Assembly: GCA_002337215.1 (NCBI GenBank)
Contig: DDFO01000018.1
Location: forward strand, 92,665 to 105,351
Reading direction: 5' to 3'
From: Phycisphaerales bacterium UBA1926
GTDB taxonomy: Bacteria; Planctomycetota; Phycisphaerae; Phycisphaerales; UBA1924
Length of the DNA stretch: 12,687 bases
Position numbers and translations under genes: made by a program. The notes beneath the pieces are model-generated. The model was not told the DNA's origin. It searched no databases and saw nothing but the letters and a program-made list of their open reading frames with translations. Every line of letters begins with the position of its first letter. The stretch's first letter is position 1. This document shows, piece after piece, positions 5,953 through 11,881 of this stretch.

Positions 5953-7923
5953 ATGAAGATGCGCAGGGCATTGGCCGTGGCGATGATGCTGGGCGTCTTG
6001 GTGTGCGCGGTGCGCGCCCAGGGCTCGGGTGATGTCGCTGGTGTGACCGGGGGGGAGCGCATTCTCTCGTTCGCCAGCGACATCGTCGTCCGCGCGGATG
6101 GCTCCATGCTCGTCACCGAGACGATCACCGTCAACGCGCAGGGTCGTGACATCCGCCGCGGGATCTACCGCGACTTCCCGACGATGTACGACGGGCCCTG
6201 GGGCCTGAAGACCAGCGTCCCGTTCGAGGTGACGCGCGTCACACGCGGCGATACCGACGAGCCCTTCGCGATCGAGCCACTCAGCAACGGCGTGCGCGTC
6301 CGCATCGGGCGGGAGGACGCGACGCTTCCCCCCGGCGAGCACACCTACACGATCACCTACGAGACCGCCAAGCAGCTCGGCTTCTTCGAGGCCCACGACG
6401 AGCTCTACTGGAACGTGACCGGCACGGGATGGGCGTTCCCGATCGATCGCATCTCGGCGCGCGTGACGCTCCCCCAACCCGTCCCGGAGGCGGACCTCCG
6501 GCTCGATGCGTTCACGGGGACCGAGGGCTCGACCGCGCGCGATTTCACATCGCGTGTCGAGGACGACGGGGCGATCGTTTTCGAGACGACGACGCCGCAG
6601 CCGCAGCACGGCAACATGACCATCGTCGTTGGCTGGCCGAAGGGCCTCGTCGATGAGGCTGCCGCGAAGGCCGCGGGCGGGTCGCTCTTGCGAGCGAACC
6701 TGTTCCTGATCCTCATCGGGGCGGGCGTGCTCGTGTCGTTCGTCTACCTGCATTTCCAGTGGATCCGCGTGGGGCGCGATCCTGTGAAGGGCCCCATCAC
6801 GCCCAGGCTCGAACCTCCTGAGGGGCTGTCGCCCGGCGCGTGCCGCTACCTGCACAAGATGCGGCACGACGACACCTGCTACGCCGCCGCCCTGTTCAAC
6901 CTCGCGGTCGCGGGTGTTGTCGCGATCACCGCCGACAAGGACGAGTCGTACGAGATCCAGCGTCTCGACCCCGAGGCGAGGCCCGCGTTCCCCGACGAGA
7001 AGAAGATCGCGAAGATCATCATCCCGAAGAAGGACGACGCCTCGTTCGCCTTCGATCAGAAGAACCACGAGAAGATCGGCTCATCGATCAAGGCCCAGGC
7101 GTCCTCGCTCAAGGACACCCACGGGCACCTGTTCGCCAAGAACCGCCGCCCGCTCTGGATCGGTGTGCTGATCGTTGTGGTCGCGTGGATCGCGGGTGTG
7201 CTCACGCTCCCGGGGTTCTCGATGGCGGTCGCGGGCTTCCTCTCTGTCTGGCTCGCCTTCTGGTCGGTCGCGTGTGTTGCGCTCGTCGTCGTGGCGGTGA
7301 AGTCGTGGCAGAACGTTGCCCGCGAGACGAACGCCTCCGGCATCGGCGGCGCGGTCTTCATGACGCTCTTCTCGATCCCCTTTCTCGGATTCTGGGGGTT
7401 CGGCATGTTCTTCCTCGCGAGCCAGACGGTGCTCTGGACGCCGGTTGTGCTGGGGCTCGCGTGCGTGCTGTTCGCGGTGTACGCGATCCTGCTCCCCGCG
7501 CCGAGCGTCGAGGGGCAGAGGCTCATGGACCACATCGAGGGGTTCGCGCTGTACCTGAAGGGCCGGGCGGGGGGCGACGCCTCGCGCGGGGCGGGCGGCA
7601 TCGACGCCGACGAGTTCGAGCGTTGGCTCCCGTACGCCGTCGCGCTCGACGCGAGCGAGGACTGGGCGGCCTACTTCGAGGGGGTGGTCGAATCGAAACT
7701 CCGCGAGGAAGGCGAACGGGAGATCGCGCGGCGTGAATGGAACCCGCACTGGTTCCACGGGCCGCACCACCTGCTCCACCCGACCGCCTTCTGCGAATCC
7801 GTCGGCTCATCGCTCGCGAGCAGCGTGAGCTCGTCGTCGTCGGCTCCCGGGTCGTCCAGCGGGTTCAGCGGTGGTGGCTCGTCGGGCGGCGGAGGCGGTG
7901 GTGGTGGGGGCGGCGGCTGGTAG
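5953..7923 (+). CDS. DUF2207 domain membrane protein with poly-Gly-Trp tail
   Basis: A 656-residue predicted membrane protein of the DUF2207 family, whose function is unknown. A signal peptide at 1-22 (MKMRRALAVAMMLGVLVCAVRA) leads into the extracytoplasmic N-terminal domain (about 35-230) with the typical RRGIYRDFP motif and Trp-rich end (ELYWNVTGTGWAFPI). A membrane helix follows at about 246-270, then a soluble segment of about 125 residues, then four further helices between about 401 and 515. The C-terminal part holds the family block EGFALYLKGRAGG ... FERWLPYAVALDASEDWAAYFE. The protein ends in a Ser-rich stretch, eleven glycines and a final Trp. I chose the ATG at 5953, 6 bases after GGAG (5943-5946) and at the head of the signal peptide. 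An in-frame ATG at 5941 overlaps the ribosome site. The carboxylase gene starts 123 bases downstream. Confidence 0.88.
   Translation: MKMRRALAVAMMLGVLVCAVRAQGSGDVAGVTGGERILSFASDIVVRADGSMLVTETITVNAQGRDIRRGIYRDFPTMYDGPWGLKTSVPFEVTRVTRGDTDEPFAIEPLSNGVRVRIGREDATLPPGEHTYTITYETAKQLGFFEAHDELYWNVTGTGWAFPIDRISARVTLPQPVPEADLRLDAFTGTEGSTARDFTSRVEDDGAIVFETTTPQPQHGNMTIVVGWPKGLVDEAAAKAAGGSLLRANLFLILIGAGVLVSFVYLHFQWIRVGRDPVKGPITPRLEPPEGLSPGACRYLHKMRHDDTCYAAALFNLAVAGVVAITADKDESYEIQRLDPEARPAFPDEKKIAKIIIPKKDDASFAFDQKNHEKIGSSIKAQASSLKDTHGHLFAKNRRPLWIGVLIVVVAWIAGVLTLPGFSMAVAGFLSVWLAFWSVACVALVVVAVKSWQNVARETNASGIGGAVFMTLFSIPFLGFWGFGMFFLASQTVLWTPVVLGLACVLFAVYAILLPAPSVEGQRLMDHIEGFALYLKGRAGGDASRGAGGIDADEFERWLPYAVALDASEDWAAYFEGVVESKLREEGEREIARREWNPHWFHGPHHLLHPTAFCESVGSSLASSVSSSSSAPGSSSGFSGGGSSGGGGGGGGGGGW
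7885..7920 (+). repeat. Eleven-glycine codon run ending in Trp
   Basis: Codons from 7885 to 7917 are all glycine and use all four GGN codons, followed by TGG at 7918-7920 and the stop. Mixed codons suggest selection on the peptide rather than simple nucleotide slippage. Such Gly-rich ends are common in DUF2207 proteins. Confidence 0.8.
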
Positions 7924-8046
7924 CGGCTGGTCGTGGGACCCTCGGCTCGATGAACTCCGGATCTCCGTGTCCCAAACCGCCTGCAAACAGCGTCGCGGCG
8001 CGCACGGCTCTAGGCTTGTTGCAACCCAGCAGGAGCCGACCGCGCC

Positions 8047-9768
8047 ATGGCAAAGCAGACCACACCCCAACCCGCCCCGTTCACCGAGACCTTCGCCGCC
8101 GACGAGGCCACGATCCGCACCGGGGGCGGGCCCAAGGCGATCGAACGCCAGCATAAGAAAGACCGCCTCACCGCCCGCGAACGCATCGCGAGGCTCGTCG
8201 ATGCGCCAGAGAAGCAGACCAAGGACTTCGACCCTCATCGAGACGAGATCCCGAACTTCACCGAGCTCGGCCTCTGGTCCGCCTACGAGATGTACACAGA
8301 GCACGGCGGGGCACCCGCCGCGGGCGTCGTCACCGGCATCGGCGTGATTCATGGCAGGCGGCACATGATCATCGCCAACGACGCGACGGTGAAAGCGGGT
8401 GCGTTCTTCCCGATGACCTGCAAGAAGATCATCCGCGCCCAGCACATCGCTCGCAAGGCCCGCATGCCGCTGGTCTATCTGGTGGACTCCGCTGGCGTGT
8501 ACCTGCCCCTGCAGGAAGACGTCTTCCCCGACACCGACGACTTTGGGCGGATCTTCTATCTGAACTCCGTGATCAGCGCCGAGGGCATCCCGCAGACCGC
8601 CGCGATCATGGGCTTCTGCGTCGCGGGGGGCGGCTACCTCCCCGTCCTCTGCGACACGCTGCTGATGACCGAGGGTTCGGGGCTCTATCTCGCGGGGCAG
8701 GCGCTCGTCAAGGCCGCGATCGGGCAGGAAGTGTCCGACGAGGAACTCGGCGGCGCGACCATGCACGCTGAGATCGCCGGCACGATCGACTTCAAAGAAC
8801 CCGACGACGAATCGTGCCTCGTTCGGCTGCGCGAGGTGCTGGGCAAACGAGGCGATGCCGAGCACACCCCGAAGGAGCCGGCGGGCCTCTCCGCGTTCCG
8901 AGATGCCAACGAAATCAGGGGCATCTTCACCGACAAGCAGGGCGAGCAGTACGACGTCAAGGATCTCATTGCATGCGTCGTTGATGCGCGCACGCTTCCC
9001 AACAAGGACGGCCACGAGTCACTCGAGCCCGACTTCGACGAGTACAAGGCCGACTACGGCCGCTCGATCGTGTGTGGGTATGCCCGCATCGGAGGCCACG
9101 CCTGCGGCGTCGTCGCCAACCAGGTGCAGATCACGACGCAGACCGAGGCGGGGGGCAAGGCCGGCCCCCACAAGTCGCAGAACATGCCCCGCGTGATCTA
9201 CGACGAGAGCGCCGACAAATCCGCCCGCTTCATCATGGACTGCAACCAGCGGAAGATCCCGCTCGTCTTCGTCCACGACACGACGGGGTTCATGGTGGGC
9301 CGCGACAGCGAGCAGGCCGGCATCATCCGCAGCGGCGCGAAGATGGTCAACGCGATGTCCAACTGCGTCGTCCCCAAGATCGTGCTGATCACGGGGTCGA
9401 GTTACGGCGCGGGGAACTACGCGATGTGCGGCCGGGCGTTCGAGCCCTTCCTGAGTCTCGCCTGGCCGGGCAGCAAGTGCGCCGTCATGGGCGCGGCCCA
9501 GGCGACGGGTGTGCTCGCGATGATCGAGGAGCGCAGCCGGCAGCGCAAGGGCGAGGAGATCGACAAGGAGACGCACGAGCAGATCATGCAGGCCGTGCGG
9601 GATAGTTACAACGAGCAGCAGGACATCCGCCACGGGGCCGCGCGGGGGTGGGTCGACCGCCTGATCGATCCCGCGAAGACCCGCGACGAACTCATCGCGG
9701 CCCTCGAGTCGGCCCAGCAGGGGTGGGACTATTCGCCCGAGTTCAAGACGGGTGTGCTGCAGGTATGA
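8047..9768 (+). CDS. Acyl-CoA carboxylase beta subunit (biotin-dependent carboxyltransferase)
   Basis: A 573-residue carboxyltransferase of the propionyl-/methylcrotonyl-CoA carboxylase beta family. It transfers CO2 from carboxybiotin to an acyl-CoA. The N-terminal crotonase-fold half (about 30-290) has the oxyanion-loop stretch GFCVAGGGYLPVLCD (189-203) and EDVFPDTDDFGRIFY; the C-terminal half (about 310-565) has DTTGFMVGRDSEQAGI (411-426), GSSYGAGNYAMCGRAFEP (450-467) and WPGSKCAVMGAAQATGVL. Overall layout is closest to the methylcrotonyl-CoA type, but the segment after VLCD (LLMTEGSGLYLAGQALVKAA) differs from that enzyme, so the substrate is open. AGGAG at 8031-8035 is 11 bases before the ATG. 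No biotin carboxylase gene is nearby, so the alpha subunit must be elsewhere. The last 42 codons are repeated at 10519-10648. Confidence 0.93.
   Translation: MAKQTTPQPAPFTETFAADEATIRTGGGPKAIERQHKKDRLTARERIARLVDAPEKQTKDFDPHRDEIPNFTELGLWSAYEMYTEHGGAPAAGVVTGIGVIHGRRHMIIANDATVKAGAFFPMTCKKIIRAQHIARKARMPLVYLVDSAGVYLPLQEDVFPDTDDFGRIFYLNSVISAEGIPQTAAIMGFCVAGGGYLPVLCDTLLMTEGSGLYLAGQALVKAAIGQEVSDEELGGATMHAEIAGTIDFKEPDDESCLVRLREVLGKRGDAEHTPKEPAGLSAFRDANEIRGIFTDKQGEQYDVKDLIACVVDARTLPNKDGHESLEPDFDEYKADYGRSIVCGYARIGGHACGVVANQVQITTQTEAGGKAGPHKSQNMPRVIYDESADKSARFIMDCNQRKIPLVFVHDTTGFMVGRDSEQAGIIRSGAKMVNAMSNCVVPKIVLITGSSYGAGNYAMCGRAFEPFLSLAWPGSKCAVMGAAQATGVLAMIEERSRQRKGEEIDKETHEQIMQAVRDSYNEQQDIRHGAARGWVDRLIDPAKTRDELIAALESAQQGWDYSPEFKTGVLQV
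9639..9768 (+). repeat. Direct repeat copy A: 3' end of the carboxylase gene
   Basis: This stretch encodes the last 42 residues of the carboxylase and recurs at 10519-10648, exactly 880 bases downstream. By hand I count 13 mismatches in about 130 positions and no gaps. Similarity stops abruptly at both edges; the right edge is the ATGA at 9765-9768. Confidence 0.93.
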
Positions 9769-9784
9769 ACTCTACGTTCTGAGG

Positions 9785-9799
9785 TTCACGCCGCGTGAA
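9785..9799 (+). promoter_or_regulatory. Small hairpin directly before the ribosome site of the enclosed gene
   Basis: TTCACG (9785-9790) and CGTGAA (9794-9799) form a 6-bp stem with a 3-nt loop, immediately followed by GGGGAG (9800-9805), the likely ribosome site for the ATG at 9809. It could influence translation of that gene. No T-run follows, so it is not a terminator. Confidence 0.3.
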
Positions 9800-9808
9800 G
9801 GGGAGCAA

Positions 9809-10513
9809 ATGGGATTCAATTTCTTGGCGGCCGGAATCGAGGAGATCATGGAGCCGAGCGACGCCGATTCGCTTGCTTCCCTGATCCGTGCGAATGTGCC
9901 CGGTGACCCGCCGATCTCAAGGCCCGGATTCGAGTTCTGCATGCGTGATGAGATCGGCTGGTCATGGTGGTCCGAGTTGCAGCAATACGCCGCGCAGCGC
10001 CTCGGTGAGGACCGCGTCCAAGCCCTGCTCGCGGTCGATGCGTGGACCGGCGCGTACCTCGATGTCGATCGTGACAGGCTGTTGCTCTGGCCTGACGGCG
10101 AGCCCGACGCGGATGCGTCGGAATCACAGCCAACGATCGAGGCTCTCGGGCATCAGCCTGTTTCGTTTATTTCTCGCATCTTGCGGTTTTTCGGGATCGG
10201 CCGATCTTCCGACGCGGAGCCGGACCCGGAAATCCGCGGGATGCTCGACGCGATGGTTAGTTCTTTCGGCGCCCGCGAGGGTGAGTCCGGGGCGTTCCAG
10301 ATCGCGAGTCTGCCGCGGCTCATCGGTGAGCTCAACGAGATCTTGGCGCATGAGGGCATCGGTGCAAACGAAGAGAGCATTCGGCGAGCCCTTGCCGAGT
10401 ATGAGAACGAAAATCGGTTCGATGACGATCCGCACATCCAATGCCTCTGTCACGCGTGGCTAACTTCGCAAGTCGCGATGGAGAATGCCTGTCCGATGTG
10501 GCTACTGAAATAG
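9809..10513 (+). CDS. Unrecognised protein enclosed by the carboxylase-tail repeats
   Basis: A 234-residue acidic, soluble-looking protein I do not recognise. It has no signal peptide and no clear membrane helix. The N-terminal part (about 40-100) is Trp-rich (DEIGWSWWSELQQYAAQRLG) and leads into LLAVDAWTGAYLDVDRDRLL at 73-92. An acidic linker (about 97-110) is followed by a short amphipathic stretch SFISRILRFFGIG (119-131), then a helical C-terminal part ending HIQCLCHAWLTS...CPMWLLK with three Cys. The ATG at 9809 follows GGGGAG (9800-9805); the frame is open further upstream into the carboxylase end, but those residues overlap the repeat. Several codons (GTT, TTT, ATT, TCT, TTG around residues 118-129) are unlike the strongly G/C-ending neighbours, which suggests transfer. 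It ends 5 bases before repeat copy B. Function unknown; a cargo-type accessory gene is possible. Confidence 0.7.
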   Translation: MGFNFLAAGIEEIMEPSDADSLASLIRANVPGDPPISRPGFEFCMRDEIGWSWWSELQQYAAQRLGEDRVQALLAVDAWTGAYLDVDRDRLLLWPDGEPDADASESQPTIEALGHQPVSFISRILRFFGIGRSSDAEPDPEIRGMLDAMVSSFGAREGESGAFQIASLPRLIGELNEILAHEGIGANEESIRRALAEYENENRFDDDPHIQCLCHAWLTSQVAMENACPMWLLK

Positions 10514-10518
10514 CGCAG

Positions 10519-10648
10519 CGCGCGGGGGTGCGTGGGCCGCCTGATCGACCAGGCGAAGACCCGCGGCGAACTCATCGCGGCTCTCGAGTCGGCCCAGCAG
10601 GGGCGGGACTACACGCCCGAGTTCATGACGGGAGTGCTGCAGGTATGA
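10519..10648 (+). pseudogene. Direct repeat copy B: orphan carboxylase tail
   Basis: A second copy of the carboxylase 3' end. It is still open in the original frame and would read ARGCVGRLIDQAKTRGELIA and onward to LQV and TGA at 10646-10648. There is no start codon or body in front of it; the unrecognised gene ends just upstream. Against copy A, 7 of 42 residues differ, including Trp to Cys, Trp to Arg and two Asp to Gly, which suggests relaxed constraint or a divergent donor. Its last bases supply the ribosome site (GGGAG at 10630-10634) and the overlapping ATGA of the DUF6584 gene, a possible reason for its retention. Confidence 0.88.
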
Positions 10649-11172
10649 GCGGGGACCGTGATCCAAGAATCCCGGATATCGAGGGAGATATCGCCGGCCA
10701 TGATCTCGGACGGGCGAAAGAACGACTCTGCTCGTTCTTGAACAACGAGGGCTATAACCCCGGCTTGTGCGCCGAGATCGGACACCTCTGCCGTCAGATG
10801 AGAGACCCGCGTGAGGCTGGCCGCTGGCTCTTTGTCAGCGACGACGATTCGACCGAAGCCGACCACTACATCGAGATGTTTCTCCGCCAACACAAGCGGA
10901 AGCCGGAGCAGATCGTCGCCCAGTTGCCCAGCCGGGCGAAACTCGTCGACGAATCGGAGTATCCAGAGGTCGTCCGTGCTCGATTCGAGAAACTCAACCT
11001 CGCGAAACCGCTTGGTGAATACAAACGGTTTCGGCCCAGAACGAAACTGCAGCGGATGAAAGACGATGCCGCACGGCTCGGATGTTCACTTGTTCTCCTC
11101 GCGGTCGTCGCGACCTTCCTCGTTGGCCTCGCTCAGGTTGCGATCTGGACCTGGTCCCTGGTTTCATCCTGA
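10645..11172 (+). CDS. DUF6584-like protein with a C-terminal membrane helix
   Basis: A 175-residue protein. Residues 18-64 (GHDLGRAKERLCSFLNNEGY, then NPGLCAEIGHLCRQMRDPRE and AGRWLF) match the pattern I associate with DUF6584: a short helical repeat ending in DPxxAGRWxxL. The middle part is charged. A single membrane helix lies at about 147-170 (CSLVLLAVVATFLVGLAQVA and onward), followed by a very short tail, so it would be tail-anchored with its body in the cytoplasm. The ATG overlaps the stop of the carboxylase-tail remnant as ATGA, with GGGAG at 10630-10634 ten bases ahead; this is a translational-coupling layout inherited from an intact carboxylase gene. The lipoprotein gene follows 27 bases downstream, so the two may share a transcript. 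Role unknown; the family call is moderate. Confidence 0.75.
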   Translation: MSGDRDPRIPDIEGDIAGHDLGRAKERLCSFLNNEGYNPGLCAEIGHLCRQMRDPREAGRWLFVSDDDSTEADHYIEMFLRQHKRKPEQIVAQLPSRAKLVDESEYPEVVRARFEKLNLAKPLGEYKRFRPRTKLQRMKDDAARLGCSLVLLAVVATFLVGLAQVAIWTWSLVSS

Positions 11173-11199
11173 CCACAGATACCAAGAATGGAGCAGCCA

Positions 11200-11661
11200 A
11201 TGCTGGCAAGCACAACCCGATCCGCCGGGATCATCGCCGCTTCCCTTACCCTGGTCGGCTGCGCCGTGAATTCTGAAGAGTCGGCTGCGTCTCCACCTCT
11301 CCCCACCGGCTCTTGGACCCTCACCACCATCGACAACCAACCCCTCCCCGACCCCCTCCCGCCCGGCCTCCGCCCCATCACCCTCACCATCAACGACGCC
11401 GGCGCCGTCTCCGGCAGAGCCGGCGTCAACCAGTACTCCGGATCCGTCGACACCGGCGCGTGGCAGAACCGCGAGATCGTTTTCGGCCCACTCGCCGTCA
11501 GCCGCATGGCCGGCCCGCCCGCCGCGATGTCGATCGAATCCGCCTACCTCGGCATGCTCGACGCGGTGCGCACGTTCGAGGTCGCCCCCGATCCGGCCGG
11601 TGTCACGCTCACACTCCGCGGCGATGCCGGCGACCTGCTCGTCTACGAACGATCGGAATAG
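11200..11661 (+). CDS. META/HslJ-like domain lipoprotein
   Basis: A 153-residue predicted lipoprotein. The signal peptide (about 1-20) ends in the lipobox LVGC, with C21 as the lipidated residue, so it is probably attached to a membrane outside the cytoplasm. After a Ser/Pro linker, residues 37-150 follow the META (HslJ-like) pattern: GSWTLTTIDNQPL, then an ITLTINDAGAVSGRAGVNQYSG core (shown in parts ITLTINDAGAVSG and RAGVNQYSG), then VFGPLAVSRMAGPPAAMSIE and YLGMLDAVRTFEV. The usual Cys of the GCNxY and MAC motifs is missing in both places. META proteins are often linked to novobiocin resistance or heat shock, but the biochemical role is not settled. GGAG (11190-11193) lies 6 bases before the ATG at 11200; the in-frame ATG at 11188 overlaps it and is unlikely. 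Confidence 0.83.
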   Translation: MLASTTRSAGIIAASLTLVGCAVNSEESAASPPLPTGSWTLTTIDNQPLPDPLPPGLRPITLTINDAGAVSGRAGVNQYSGSVDTGAWQNREIVFGPLAVSRMAGPPAAMSIESAYLGMLDAVRTFEVAPDPAGVTLTLRGDAGDLLVYERSE

Positions 11662-11676
11662 CCGACACCGTGCCCC

Positions 11677-11741
11677 GTGCCACTGACCCATCCTCGGGTC
11701 AGTGTGCTCCCGCGCTGACCTTCTGCGCAGGTCAGTGGCAC
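11677..11741. repeat. Nested palindromic element (REP/BIME-like)
   Basis: The outer arms GTGCCACTGACC (11677-11688) and GGTCAGTGGCAC (11730-11741) are exact complements. Inside are two hairpins: CACTGACCC/GGGTCAGTG (11681-11689 with 11696-11704, 6-nt loop) and CTGACCT/AGGTCAG (11715-11721 with 11729-11735, 7-nt loop). The core CTGACC or its complement thus occurs four times in alternating orientation. It lies between the lipoprotein stop and alanine dehydrogenase. No T-run follows, so it is not a standard terminator. Confidence 0.75.
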
Positions 11742-11847
11742 AGATCGCACGCCAACGCGTTCGTTCAAATCCCAACGCTTCCGGTCCAATCACTCCGGGC
11801 CTCGCCAACAAACCCGCCTTTCTGCTGGTCTGCCACAGCCCATCCCC

Positions 11848-11876
11848 TTGGCGCGCACCCCCGCCCCGGGTACAAC
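11848..11876 (+). promoter_or_regulatory. Promoter of alanine dehydrogenase, probably leaderless
   Basis: TTGGCG (11848-11853) and TACAAC (11871-11876) are 17 bases apart, each with 4 of 6 consensus matches. A start site 6-8 bases past the -10 falls at 11882-11884, on the ATG itself. No Shine-Dalgarno-like sequence precedes the ATG, as expected for a leaderless message. Confidence 0.5.
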
Positions 11877-11881
11877 CCACC

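Noticed and set aside
6840..7736. Long + strand frame inside the DUF2207 gene
   Set aside because: Arg-rich shadow of the real frame with no start signals.
10441..10644. Extension of the DUF6584 frame upstream to 10441
   Set aside because: It would overlap the end of the preceding gene and read the carboxylase-tail repeat out of frame. The ATGA start at 10645 with GGGAG ahead is better.
9639..10648. Interpretation of the two repeats as att sites of an integrated element
   Set aside because: No integrase, transposase or phage gene lies between them and 130 bp with 13 mismatches is far longer and more diverged than usual att cores. Homologous recombination fits better.
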